This document shows, piece after piece, positions 24,448 through 35,817 of a stretch of 64,000 nucleotides of DNA. The DNA comes from Paulinella micropora (Eukaryota > Cercozoa > Imbricatea > Euglyphida). Position numbers and translations under genes: made by a program. Location of the stretch: assembly GCA_009731375.1 (NCBI GenBank), contig BJOX01000375.1, positions 81,771 through 145,770 on the forward strand, in the 5' to 3' direction. The notes beneath the pieces are model-generated. The model was not told the origin of the DNA and did not search any database. It saw nothing but the letters and a program-made list of their open reading frames with translations. Each line of letters begins with the position of its first letter. Positions within the stretch are counted from its first letter, which is position 1.

Positions 24448-25582
24448 ATGCCTGTCCAATACGGAGGAGAACTAGTCCATCAGACTAAGGAACTGCTCAC
24501 TGGTAAGTATGAATTAACTTAACTTACCACTCGTGAAGGCTCGCAACCTGTCGCACTTACTACTGCTGGTGGTATGGAAAACACCTTTGAAATTCCTACT
24601 CGTCCTTTGAACCTTGCGAGGAGTGTGTTGCGATTTACTTACACTCCGTCTGGTGCGGGGGGTGCGGGCCGCTACAATCGTATCTATATGGATTGTCTGT
24701 CTATGATTAAAACTATTGAATTGCGAAGCCGAAGCGGGCAGTATCTGTGTAATCTTCAACATGTGGGTAATTACATTAAGATGATTTGGAAACCAGAAAT
24801 GAAGTATGAAAAATTTATGGCACTTGAAAGCCATGGTGCTGGTGTGGCTAGCGGTGCTATGCTTCAAAAGTGTAATGCTGGAAAAGTTGAAATATAGCAC
24901 TAATGTGAGTTCTATTGCCACTGGTGCTGCAGCTACAACCTCTGGTGCTATCGTCTCTAACCTAAATCTATTCCTTGCTGTTGAGACTGACCCGAATGTT
25001 ATCCTTGGTGTCCAGCAAAAGATTGCGGGTGAAGGCTTTCCATTTAAGATAGAGTATCCTATCGCTTGGAAGCAAAGTCTTCAAACAAACCAACAGAACT
25101 ATGTTATTAAGATGAACCGCTCGCAGGGTGAAAGAATTCGCCGTATTTATACTTCCGCCTTTCATTTCAGTGAGAGTGCTAATACTTCTTTTGATAATCA
25201 CAACAGGGCGGATGCTAAAATTATTTCTTATTATACAACCCTTGACGGCTCTCGTCTTCAACAATTTGACATTGCTTCTGAGAATGAAGACTATATAATT
25301 TTGAAGGATAAGTTGAAAGGAAGTGCTATCCTAAACAGCGATGTTTATCATTACAACTGGTTCCACGTAGATACTTGGGACAATAACCGCCCGCTGTGCG
25401 ATAAGGACACAGACGGCTATGAGGTGAGCGGTTTAAGCCTAGACACTGAGAGGCGATATGAATTCGTTTCAACTACAAGTAATAATGCGAGTGGTGCTGG
25501 CGTAACTAATCTTAACCATTACACATTTGCCATTCTTCAACGTAGTGTGCTTGTTAAAGGAGTTGAAATTTTGATGAGTTGA
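24448..25582 (+). pseudogene. major capsid protein (double jelly-roll type), disrupted
   Basis: ATG 24448 to TGA 25580-25582, about 378 codons. The order of features (N-terminal short arm, RPLNLARSVLRFTYTPSG, YMDCLSMIKTIELRSRSG, C-terminal YHYNWFHVDTWDNNRPL) and its place next to the penton gene fit the PLV major capsid protein. The assignment is from context and general family pattern. An in-frame TAA lies near 24520-24522 and the frame changes near 24880-24897. Copy B (37042-37700) is a shorter, internally deleted and 3'-truncated relative. The final TGA merges into hairpin pair 4. Confidence 0.78.
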
Positions 25583-25777
25583 TATTTTAGAATTGCGCTT
25601 CATGCTGTCGCATTCTCACTATCGATTCAGCTCGCTGAATCTATATTCTAAAACATCGTGATAAACAAAAAAGTAAAAATTAATATATTAAATATATTTT
25701 TCTTGTATAATAATATAGGAAAACGACGTTTGAGAATAAGCGAGAGTGCGTAGCACAAAGTGAAATTCTCAAATGTC
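25581..25777 (+). promoter_or_regulatory. paired intergenic hairpins (pair 4)
   Basis: Hairpin one 25581-25656 starts inside the MCP stop codon and has arms GATATTTTAGAAT and ATTCTAAAACATC around a long loop with an inner palindrome (GATTCAGC/GCTGAATC). AT-rich spacer, then hairpin two 25725-25777 (GACGTTTGAGAAT... ATTCTCAAATGTC), whose last five bases are the start of the next ORF (ATG at 25773). Confidence 0.82.
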
Positions 25778-27008
25778 CCACCAAAGAAATTTAATCGCAC
25801 AAAATCCGGACGGAGAATTTATAAATGTCAGTGTCGGATATGATGGTGATATTGAAACAAATAATTCAAAAACCGCTTTTGGCGAAGCAGTAGTAGGTCA
25901 ATTAACACCAGTTTTACAAGAAATCTTTCCATATACCATCAATACTAGGATATGGACAAAAACAGAAACAAAATCGTCTGTGTCATTTTTGAATAATATG
26001 GCTGAATTGAAAACAACTGCTGATGCTACGGCAGATGCTAGACTGGTAAGTAAAAGGAGAATAAAATATAGAACTGGAATGGGTGTCCTCGCCCGCTTTA
26101 CTGCTATATGGACAACGGATGATACAAAAGATTACTATTCATATATTGGAATAGGAAATGATCTCGTTGATGGATTTTATTTTTACCAAAATCAAGCAGG
26201 AATAAATATCGCACATTATAAAGGAGGTACTGCAGTTTATTTCGACCAAGAAGACTGGGACGACCCGTGCGATGGAACTTCGGCTATGCCAGACTTAGAC
26301 TGGAGCAAAGGAAATGTATTTCAAATTCAATTTCAGTATCTTGGGTTTGGTGCTATTAAGTTTTATATTGAAAATCCCATAGCAGGATTATTTCAATTAG
26401 TTCATATGATTGACTATGCGAATGCTAATACTGGGGTAAGCCTGCGAAATACTACATTACCTTTTACAGCAGTAATGAGAAATGATGCAAAGACTGGAAT
26501 ACAATCTCTTAAAACAGCGAGTGCCAGTTTATTCATTGAGGGAACGAATACGATAAACACAAGTATAACAAACGAAGTGGAAGGAAGTAAAGTAGCAAAC
26601 ACCACTGAAAGTCTTATTATTAGTATCAGGAATAAAGCAACATTTGATGCGGGTGGTGCTAATTTAACAAATTATTCAAATGTTTATCCTACTTGATAAG
26701 TATTACAAATGAAGATACTAAGTCGAATGTTGTCAAAATGGTATTAAATGGAACACTAACTGGAGCAGGTTTTGCAGATGTTGATTCTAAGTATTCAATT
26801 GTAGATACTGACAAAGGCGAGTGCTATCGCAAACGGAACAACAATTTTCAAACTATATGTAAATTCTCAATCAACTCTACAAATCAATCTTAGAAGTTAT
26901 GATATATACCTATCGCCGAGTGATGTATTGACTTTTACACAGAAGTCTGTCTCTGCTGGTGGAGGAGGAAATATCAATATTATCGCTAACTTCGTAGAAG
27001 ACCAATAG
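25773..27008 (+). pseudogene. putative virion structural/adhesin protein, two frameshifts
   Basis: Open from ATG 25773 to TGA 26694-26696, then continues in two other frames to TAG 27006-27008; copy B (32952-34201, minus) shows the same order of blocks. Two small indels (near 26692 and 26815) break this copy. Residues about 10-110 match a pattern I know from phage and large-virus structural proteins: TAFGEAVVGQLTPVLQ followed by VSKRRIKYRTGMGVLARFTA. The rest looks beta-rich. A role in the capsid surface or host contact is inferred. It lies after MCP and before the convergent ExoX-C-like genes; the stop merges into hairpin pair 5. Confidence 0.6.
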
Positions 27009-27118
27009 ATATTTGTTTCAGACTACGTCTTCAACAAACATCGTGAAATGTAAAATGAAAAAAAAGGAAAAAAAAAAACGATGTTTTATGAAAACGCGTA
27101 GCGGGTGAATAAAATATC
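27008..27118 (+). promoter_or_regulatory. paired intergenic hairpins (pair 5), between convergent genes
   Basis: Hairpin one 27008-27042 (GATATTTGTT... AACAAACATC) overlaps the TAG of the left gene. Hairpin two 27080-27118 (GATGTTTTAT... ATAAAATATC) overlaps the stop region of the minus-strand gene ending at 27117. So both convergent genes end on a hairpin. Confidence 0.82.
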
Positions 27119-27632
27119 ACAGATATTTTTTTACCGCATCTTTGTTATTAAAATAAGGTTGTTGAATTAAATATTCAAGGTATGGTTTATCAATCTTAGC
27201 AACATCTTCAATTTTCATTTTTTTATACTTTCCATATTGAAGAAAAATATCGGTTTGCTGACCGAAGGTCGCATCTTCAACTTCGTTGGAGTCATTTTGT
27301 GCTATACATCCTTCGTCTGTAGCATTCGCTATTTCTTCGCCAACATTAGCCTTGATTTCTGTAATACTAGTCTTTTTTAAATCAGTCGCCTTAAAAGGAG
27401 TGCTTGGTTCCTTCAATATAATTTTTGCTAGTGTAGCCTCCAACGGAATAACTACTTTCACATTACATCCTTCGTCTGTAGCTTTCGCTGTGTCGTCCCT
27501 CGGCTTGTATTGCTCATAGAAAGACACAATGTCAGGCTTAGTCCATTTAATTGTGGGTTTCTTAATTTCAATGTCAAGGTTCCATTTGTCAATTTCATTT
27601 AAGTAGTCCTGTTTGGTTGACAGGTCAGTCAT
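27117..27632 (-). CDS. protein with C-terminal ExoX-C/DUF3820-like domain
   Basis: 171 aa from ATG 27632. The C-terminal 45 residues carry QYGKYKKMKIEDVAKIDKPYL plus a Q-Q-P-Y-F end, the pattern of the small domain found at the C-terminus of exonuclease X and in DUF3820 proteins (GKYKG...D..YLEW). The N-terminal 120 residues are charged with two ATDEGC motifs and have no recognised fold. No nuclease core is present, so an enzymatic role is not shown; nucleic-acid binding is a guess. In the rearranged copy near 32.5-34.5 kb this gene is cut in two (32558-32901 and 34310-34463). Confidence 0.65.
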   Translation of the reverse strand: MTDLSTKQDYLNEIDKWNLDIEIKKPTIKWTKPDIVSFYEQYKPRDDTAKATDEGCNVKVVIPLEATLAKIILKEPSTPFKATDLKKTSITEIKANVGEEIANATDEGCIAQNDSNEVEDATFGQQTDIFLQYGKYKKMKIEDVAKIDKPYLEYLIQQPYFNNKDAVKKYL

Positions 27633-27662
27633 TGATATATATTAAGTAAATATTAATTTTTA

Positions 27663-27942
27663 TTATAAATATTTTTTTACTTCACTTTTAATGTCAGTAA
27701 ATTTCTCAAACCACGGCTGTTTCATAACCCATTCAAGATATGGTTTGTCAATGGTAGCAACATCTTGAGTTTTCTTACCTTTATCCTTACCAAATGGAAA
27801 AATATCCCTTGGCTTGCCTGCCCGTTCAATCATTTGGATTTCGTCAGTAATTATCTTTTTAACATCGGTAAATAGGAATTTATTTATTTTTTTCAATAGA
27901 GAGTTTCTCAAACTTCTCACATAATCTGGTGAGGGTGGTCAT
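27663..27942 (-). pseudogene. second ExoX-C/DUF3820-like small protein
   Basis: The clear open part (27663-27920) ends with FPFGKDKGKKTQDVATIDKPY and LEWVMKQPWF, the same small domain as in the neighbouring gene. The likely true ATG is at 27942 but that frame meets a stop after about 20 codons, so the gene seems frameshifted near its 5' end; the downstream frame begins with GTG. Homologue at 34492-34783 is also disrupted. The pair of related genes stands next to the element end. Confidence 0.55.
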
Positions 27943-27972
27943 TGGTCTATATAGACTAATAAAAAAAATTTA

Positions 27973-28297
27973 TGGAAAAAATTAATTAATCAAACTCGCA
28001 ATAGGAGAGGACTTTCATTTTTTAAAAAAAAGATAACTAAGTTCAGGACAGCGATAAAAACTAAAAGACGGGTTTTGATGTCTCTTCGTGTTGATTTGGC
28101 AAAAGATAGATGAGTTATCTTTTTTTTAGAGTTTGAGAGAAATTCAAATATGGACTATTTATTGATTAAGAATGCTTGTATTGAATTTGTAAAATTATGT
28201 ATATTTTTATTGAAATTAATAGTAAGACGAATTTATATGAAAATAGCCTTATTTTATATAAAAAGATAAGTGTCCTATAGTGATACCCTTAGTAGTT
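27973..28297. repeat. PLV terminal repeat A (outer end on the right)
   Basis: About 325 bp of AT-rich non-coding DNA closely similar to 34814-35136 and 54801-55093, all in the same orientation. Shared blocks include ATTAATCAAACTCGCAATAG and the outer block AGATAAGTGTCCTATAGTGA, with an AGTAGTT end. It is the outermost sequence of the element and abuts (ATGT)n at 28298. Relative to repeat D (54801-55093), which belongs to the PolB end, it would be inverted once the 41-kb segment is turned. Confidence 0.85.
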
Positions 28298-29076
28298 ATG
28301 TATGTATGTCATGTATGTCATGTATGTTATGTATGTTATGTATGTTATGTATGTATGTATGTATGTATGCATATGTATGCATGCATGTATGCATGCATGC
28401 ATGCATGCATGTATGTATGTTTGTATGTGTATGTATGTATGTATTTATGCATGCATGCATGCATGCATGTATGTATGTATATGTATGATTCTACTACTAT
28501 GTATGTATGTATGTATGTATGTATGCATGCATGCATGCATGTGTGTGTGTATGTATGTATCTATCTATGTATGTCTGTATGTATGTATGTATGTATGCAT
28601 GATGCACGATGTATATACGATGTACTATGTATGTATGTATCTATGTATGTATGTATGTATGTATGTATATGCATGTATGTATATGTATGTATGTATATGT
28701 ATGTATGTATGTGGGTATGTATGTATGCATGTATGCATGTATGCATGCATGTATGTATGTATGTATGTATATATGTATATATGTATGTATGCATGTATGT
28801 ATGTATGTATGATATATGTATTTATGCATGCATGCATGTATGTATGTATATGTATGTATGTATGTATGCATGCATGTATGTATGTATGTATGTATGTATG
28901 TACGTATGCATGCATGCATGTGTCTGTGTGTGTGTGTATGTATGTATCTATGTATGTATGTATGTATGTATGCATGCATCATGCATGATGTATGTACGAT
29001 GTACTATGTATGTATGTATGTATGTATGTATGTATGTATGTATGTATGTATGCATGTATGTATGTATGTACATATG

Positions 29077-29108
<32 letters not shown>

Positions 29109-29659
29109 TGATATATGTATTTATGCATGCATGCATGTATGTATGTATATGTATGTATGTATGTATGCATGCATGTATGTATTATGTATGTATGTACGTA
29201 TGCATGCATGCATGTGTCTGTGTGTGTGTGTGTATGTATGTATCTATGTATGTATGTATGTATGTATGCATCATGCATGATGTATGTACGATGTACTATG
29301 TATGTATGTATGTATGTATGCATGTATGTATGCATGTATGTATGTATGTACATATGTATATGTATGTATGTATGTATGCATGTATATGTATGTATGTAAG
29401 TATGTATGTATGTATGTATGTATGTACGTATGTATGGTATGTATGTATGTATGGTATGTATGTATGCATGTATGCATGTATGCATGTATGCATGTATCTA
29501 TGTATGTATGTATGTATGTATGTATGTATGTATGTTACATTGTATGTATGTATGTATGTATTTTTGCATGCATACATGTATGTATGTATATGTATTTATA
29601 TACGTATTTATGTATGTAGGTATGTATATACGTATGTATGTATGTACATATAGATCAAA
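28298..29659. repeat. (ATGT)n array with higher-order interruptions
   Basis: TATG tetranucleotides with ATGC, ATAT and TGTG variants. A recognisable interruption GTACGATGTACTATG recurs near 28620, 28995 and 29290 at about 375 and 296 bp spacing, showing larger unit duplication. Long open frames (repeated M-Y-V-C) are artefacts. Confidence 0.95.
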
Positions 29660-29818
29660 AATATAATTAATGTTCATCAAAAGGATTACATACTTGAAGT
29701 ACTCTGGCGAGTACGAAGAGAGAGGCTCGATGCTTCACACGATTCGGTACTTCCTGATATGACTAGGAAGACAGGTGGATAGGAAGGTACGTAGGTAAGT
29801 AGATAGATAGATAGATAT

Positions 29819-29863
<45 letters not shown>

Positions 29864-29898
29864 GAGATAGAGAGAAAGAGAGAGAGAGACAGAGATAG

Positions 29899-29947
<49 letters not shown>

Positions 29948-29988
29948 AAGAGAGAGATAGAGAGAGAGAGAGCAGGAGAGAGAGAGAC

Positions 29989-30036
<48 letters not shown>

Positions 30037-30133
30037 TGAGTGAGAGAGAGAGAGAGAGAGAGACTTCTAAGTTTGATATCACACACACTCGCTCTCTCAG
30101 GCTCTCTCTCTCTCCCTTTCTTCCTCTCTCTTT

Positions 30134-30175
<42 letters not shown>

Positions 30176-30650
30176 ATCTATCTATCTCTCTCTCTCTTTC
30201 TCATCATCATCATCAGCCTATCGTTATTAAGTAATATTGACCAACATTAATGATATTCAATAATTAGGTTTAATAATTTTGAGAACGTTAAATAATATCA
30301 TCTTGAATAATAATATTGAATAATATTTGAATAATATTGAATAATATTGAATAATATTGAATAATATTGAATAACACTAATTGAATAATATTGAATAAGT
30401 TATATTGAAGCATAATATTGAATAGTATTGAATAGTATTGACTACTAGAATATATTAATACTAATCATAAGTTGAATAATATTGAATAAGATCATATTAT
30501 CAGTATGATCCAGAATCATGTGAATCATGTGACCGTACCGGACCGAATTATAAGTATGATATCGTGTTAATTTTCTTCAAGTTCAACTTTTTACATCTAT
30601 TTTTAGCCTACGGCTCCGTTACTTCATTATGATAAGTTCCGGCAAGTTTC
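29660..30650. repeat. mixed (GATA)n/(GAGA)n/(CT)n and (TTGAATAATA)n region
   Basis: Short unique DNA to about 29785, GATA/GAGA to about 30060, CT-rich to about 30200, and TTGAATAATA-like tandem units at about 30295-30500. No gene. The part 30088-30300 recurs at 46965-47145. Confidence 0.85.
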
Positions 30651-30728
30651 ATTAGGCAGGCAGGCCAGTAGGTATGTAGGTAGATAGGTAGGTAGGTAGG
30701 TAGGTGTATGTATGTATGTACGTATGTT

Positions 30729-30762
<34 letters not shown>

Positions 30763-31109
30763 GGATAAGAGGAGAGAGGGAGAGAGGGCGAAAGGGGAAA
30801 GACATACATGCATACATGCATGCATGCATACATACATACATACATGAATACATGCATACATGCATACACGCACACATACATACATACATACATACATGCA
30901 TACATACATACATACATACATGCATGCATCATGCATGCATACATACATACATACATACACACATGCATGCATACATACATACATACCTGCATACCTGCAT
31001 ACCTGCATACCTACATACTTACATACTTACATACCTACATGCATACATACATACATACATACATACATACAATACGTACAATACATACATACATACATAC
31101 ATACACATA

Positions 31110-31140
<31 letters not shown>

Positions 31141-32190
31141 GTCTTTGCATGCGTACATGCATACATGCATACATACAAACATACAAACATACAAACATAC
31201 ATACATGCATACATACATGCATGCATGCATGCGTGCATACATACATACATGCATACCTACATGCATGCATGCATGCGTGCATACATACATACATGCATAT
31301 CTACATGCATGCATGCATGCATGCATACATGCATGCATACATGCATACATACATACATGCATACATGCATACATGCATACATGCATACATACATACATAC
31401 ATACATACATGCATACATGCATGCATACATACATACATACATACATACATATGTAATTGCATGCGTACATGCATACATACATACATACAAACAAGCATAC
31501 ATACATACATACATACATACATACATGCATGCATGCGTGCATACATACATACATACATGCATACATGCATGCATGCATGCATGCATGCATACGTACATAC
31601 ATACATACATACATAAATACGTACATAAATACATACATGAATACATACATACATACATACATACATACATGCATACATGCATACATGCATACATACATAC
31701 ATACATACATACATACATGCATACATGCATACATGCCTACATGCGTACATACATACATACATACATACATACATACCAATATACACCTACCTACCTACCT
31801 ACCTACCTACCAACATTCATGCATAAATACATACATACATACAAACATACATACATACATACATGCACCTACCTACCTACCTACCTACCTACCTACATAC
31901 CTACCTGCCTGCCTGCCTACATACATACATACATGCACACATACATACATACATACATACATACATGCGTACATACACGCATGCATGCATTCATACATCC
32001 ATACATGCATATGCACACATGCATGAATGGATGCACAAAGACATACAGACATACATACATACATGCATACATACATCTTTTCCTACCTACCTAACTACCT
32101 ACCTACCTGCCTACCTGCCTGCCTACCTACCTACCTGCCTACCTACCTGCCTAGCTAGAGTGCACGCGAGAAGGAGTGAAAGAGAGGGGG

Positions 32191-32231
<41 letters not shown>

Positions 32232-32236
32232 AGGGA

Positions 32237-32271
<35 letters not shown>

Positions 32272-32367
32272 NNNNNNNNNNACCTGCCTACCTGCCTGCC
32301 TACCTACCTACCTGCCTACCTACCTGCCTAGCTAGAGTGCACGCGAGAAGGAGTGAAAGAGAGGGGG

Positions 32368-32444
<77 letters not shown>

Positions 32445-32557
32445 GGAGGGAGAGAGGGAGAGGGAGGGAGGGAGGGAGGGGGAGAGAGAGAGAGAGAGAG
32501 AGATACATACATACATGCATACATGCATACATACATGCATGCATACACACATGCATA
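30651..32557. repeat. (ACAT)n/(ACCT)n/(GA)n arrays with duplicated contig ends
   Basis: TACA tetranucleotides from about 30800, ACCT blocks near 31790-32155, GA-rich DNA, a 10-N gap at 32272-32281, then repeated ACCT and GA blocks. The 167 nt before the gap (32105-32271) reappear nearly unchanged immediately after it (32282 on), so two overlapping contig ends were placed side by side. Confidence 0.93.
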
Positions 32558-32901
32558 CAGTAGTTATTCCTTTGGAAAACGTGTTGGTTGACTCCAACGT
32601 AGTTGAAGATGCGTCCTTTGAACAGCAAGAGCCAAGCACACCATTTACGGCGACTGTTTTAGAAGAGAATGGAATTACCGAAATAAAGGCGAATGTTGGT
32701 GAAGAGATAGCGAATGCTACAGACGAAGGATGTATAGCAAAGAAAGAAAACCAGCAAAATGAAACTGATATTTTTCTTCAATATGGTAAGTATAAAAAAA
32801 TGAAAATTAAAGATGTTGCTAAGATTGATAAACAATACCTTGAATATTTAATTCAACAACCTTATTTTAATAATAAAGATGCGGTAAAAAAATATCTCTA
32901 A
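32558..32901 (+). pseudogene. 3' half of ExoX-C-like gene (displaced fragment)
   Basis: Matches the C-terminal two thirds of 27117-27632, ending with QYGKYKKMKIKDVAKIDK and the same C-terminus. It has no start of its own: homology begins exactly where the (ACAT)n array ends (near 32555). The matching 5' half lies on the other strand at 34310-34463, with a whole gene between them, so a rearrangement broke this gene. Confidence 0.75.
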
Positions 32902-32951
32902 TATCACATTACCTTCCGTTTTATTTTTTTATTGATTTTTTTCTTTCTGTA

Positions 32952-34201
32952 TCACTGATCCTCAATAAAATTAGCGATAACATTAACATTTGAACCATTA
33001 TTAGCAGTTCCAATGGATTTCTGTGTAAAAGTAAATACATCACTAGGAGTCAAATATATATCATAATTTCTAAGATTTATTTGTCGAGTTGATTCGGAGA
33101 ATTTACGTAAAGTTTAAAAATTGTTGTTCCGTTGGTAACGGCGCTTGACTTTGTATCAGTATCTACAATTGAATACTTAGAATCAACATCTGCAAAACCT
33201 GCGCCAGTTAATGTCCCATTCAATACCATTCTTACTACACACGACTTACTATCTTCATTTGTAATACTTATCAAAGTTGGATAAAAATTTGCATAATTTG
33301 TTAAATTAGCACTGCCCGCATCAAATACCGCTTTGTTTTTTATACTAATAATAAGACTTTCAGTGGTGTTTGCTGTTTTACTTCCTTCCACTTCGTTTGT
33401 TATACTTGTGTTTATCGTATTCGTTCCCTCAATGAATAAACTAGCACTCGCTGTTTTAAGAGATTGTATTCCAGTCGCTGCATCATTTCTCATTACTGCT
33501 AGTGTAAAAGGTAATGTAGTATTTCGCAGGCTTACCCCAGTATTAGCATTCGCATAGTCAATCATATGAACTAATTAAAATAATCCTGCTATGGGATTTT
33601 CAATATAAAACTTAATAGCACCAAACCCAAGATACTGAAATTGAATTTGAAATACATTTCCTTTGCTCCAGTCTAAGTCATTCATAGCCGAAGTTCCATC
33701 GCACGGATCGTCCCAGTCTACTTAGCCAATATAATCTACGGCACCTCCTTTGCAATGCGCAATATTCATTCCTGCTCTATTTTTGTAGAAATAAAATCAA
33801 TCAACGAGTTCATTTCCTATTCCAATGTATGAATAGTAATCTTTTGTATCATCCGTTGTCCATATAGCAGTAAAGCGGGCGAGGACACCCATTCCAGTTC
33901 TATATTTTATTCTCCTTTTACTTACCAGTCTAGCATCTGCCGTAGCATCAGCAGTTGTTTTCACTTCAGCCATATTATTCAAAAATGACACAGACGATTT
34001 TGTTTCTGTTTTTGTCCATATCCTAGTATTGATGGTATATGGAAAGATTTCTTGTAAAACTGATGTTAATTGACCTAGTACTGCTTCGCCAAAAGCGGTT
34101 TTTGAATTATTTGTTTCAATATCACCGTAATATCCGACCCTGACGTTTATAAATTCTCCGGCCGGATTTTCTGTGATTAAGTTTCTCTGAGGAGTTTTCA
34201 T
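32952..34201 (-). pseudogene. copy of putative virion structural/adhesin protein, disrupted
   Basis: Homologue of 25773-27008, ATG at 34201, stop at 32952-32954. Contains the TAFGEAVLGQLT and RRIKYRTGMGVLARFTA motifs. Readable blocks are 33797-34201 and 33077-33565; the stretch between carries stops and frame changes. Together with copy A it shows that the intact protein would be about 410 residues. Minus orientation here agrees with the capsid genes of copy B, not with the TIR beside it. Confidence 0.65.
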
Positions 34202-34309
34202 TGTTTGTTTGTATATACGCAAAAAAATTAATCTAAATTTTTTTAAATTTTTTGTTTTGGCCGATTGTGTTTATGAAATAGAAATTATATTTGACTTAAC
34301 CTGAACCTC

Positions 34310-34463
34310 CCGCTTTCACGTTGTCGTCCTTCGGCTTGTATTGTTCATATAAAGAAACAATGTCAGGTTTAGTCTATTTAATCGTGGGCTTTTTAATTTC
34401 GCTGTCAATGTTCTATTTTTGAATTTCATTCAAGTAGTACTGTTTGGTGTTTAGGTCAGTCAT
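34310..34463 (-). pseudogene. 5' half of ExoX-C-like gene (displaced fragment)
   Basis: Matches the first about 50 codons of 27117-27632, starting at ATG 34463, with two in-frame stops. Its 3' continuation is at 32558-32901 on the opposite strand. Confidence 0.65.
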
Positions 34464-34491
34464 GATATATATAAAGATATTTTATTTTATT

Positions 34492-34783
34492 TTATTGTAA
34501 ATATTTTTTTACTTCATTTTTAATGTATGTAAATTTATCAAACCAAGGCTGTTTCATAACCCATTCAAGATATAGTTTATCAATGGTAGCAACATCTTGA
34601 ATTTTTTTTCCTTTGTATTTACCAAACGGAAAAACATCAGTTGGCTTTCCTTCTATACTTTTTTTTTTCAATTGCCTTAATTTCTTTATCAATCATCTGT
34701 TGATCTCTTACTGAAAAGAATTCCTTATTCTTCTCAATTGAGAGTCGTCCAAATTTTTCAGATAGTCTGGTGAGGGTGGTCAT
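34492..34783 (-). pseudogene. second ExoX-C-like gene, frameshifted
   Basis: Starts at ATG 34783; the frame changes near a long A/T homopolymer around 34660, and the readable part to 34492 contains FPFGKYKGKKIQDVATIDKL and the WVMKQPWF end. Homologue of 27663-27942. Sits beside terminal repeat B exactly as in copy A. Confidence 0.65.
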
Positions 34784-34813
34784 TGGTCTATATATAGATT
34801 GGTAAAAAAATTT

Positions 34814-35136
34814 ATGGAAAAAAATTAATTAATCAAACTCGCAATAGGGAGGACTTTTAATTTTTTCAAAAAAGATAACTAAGTTCAGGACACCAAAAAA
34901 ACTAAGAAACAGGTTTTAATGTCTCTTAGTATTTATTTGGCAAAAGATAGATAAATTATCTTTTTTGAGTTTGAGAGAAATTCAAATATAGTCTTTTATG
35001 GCTTAATGATTGTTATATTGAATTTGGATAAAATTATGTATATTTTTATTGAAATTAATAGTAAGACTAATTTATATAAAAATGGCATTATGTTATATAA
35101 AAGATAAGTGTCCTACAGTAGTACCTATAGTAGTTC
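34814..35136. repeat. PLV terminal repeat B
   Basis: About 323 bp similar to repeat A in the same orientation, somewhat more diverged. Ends ...CAGTAGTACCTATAGTAGTT; the next bases (CTGATGG) are unlike the microsatellite flanks of repeats A and D, so this end borders unique DNA. Confidence 0.82.
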
Positions 35137-35817
35137 TGATGGAATATTAATAGGTAGAATTTAGGCAGTTGTACTGGTAGGATAGCCAATAGAATTCGAA
35201 ACCCCAAACCAGGTTGTTCCCTAATAAGGACGAAACTGGAGGAGAAGGTAGGTGGAGGGGAAGGTAGGTGGAGGGGAAGGTAGGTAGAGGCTAGAGAGGG
35301 ACTCCACCGGAGAGGGTAGCAAAATAGTGTTTGTGTGAGCAAAGAGTACTGCAAAGCACAATAAAGGTGCAAAACCCTCCGAAGCGAGGAAAACGGCACG
35401 CAAGCTGGGGAAATTGGAAAAGAAAAAACTGTTTTAGCAGCAAATGTACCGCAAACAAATAGGAAAAGGAAACGGCTGCGGCAATAAAACTAGGGGAGGT
35501 TTTCAGGGGCCTCATTTTCTTCGCTAACTTTTCTGAGCCGATTCTTGCGGATCTAAAAAAACACCGCTTTTACGGAACCTTTGCTCGTCCTTTGACTGAC
35601 TGTCCACAAGAACTTGGAAAAATTTTGCACAGGCAGACATGCCTTTTTCATCCATCTGCTTTTGTAACTTCCTCTGCAATCTTTCGCTTTTTGCAAAAAT
35701 CGCAGCGTTTGTCATAATAACATAAGTGAGGTCAGTACTGATGTCGGAATTTTCCAGGCTGACGCCTAGCTCAGGAACATTAAAAATTTCAAGCACACAA
35801 TTATGTTGGCGAAAATT
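35137..35817. other. unassigned DNA with a 90-codon frame
   Basis: Non-repetitive except for three 16-bp GGAGGGGAAGGTAGGT-like units near 35240-35290. A minus frame (35524-35796) encodes about 90 residues with a plausible amphipathic composition, but it begins with GTG, is short and matches nothing I know. It may be an exon or an element remnant. Confidence 0.3.

Noticed and set aside
24500-24530. GGTAAGT near the in-frame stop of MCP considered as a splice donor
   Set aside because: No matching acceptor nearby restores the frame, and the rest of the gene has another frameshift; decay is simpler.
28280-29653. Apparent large ORFs of M-Y-V-C repeats resembling a Cys-rich protein
   Set aside because: They are frames through (ATGT)n, present on both strands and in all registers.
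30708-32094. Apparent H-T-Y-I repeat protein on the plus strand
   Set aside because: Translation of (ACAT)n microsatellite, same reasoning.
28298-32557. Regular repeats considered as a CRISPR-like array or centromeric satellite
   Set aside because: There is no repeat-spacer structure; units are tetranucleotides with irregular interruptions.
35524-35796. 90-residue frame considered as a host exon
   Set aside because: Too short, non-ATG start, no recognisable domain, no clear splice sites; kept only as a note in the spacer entry.
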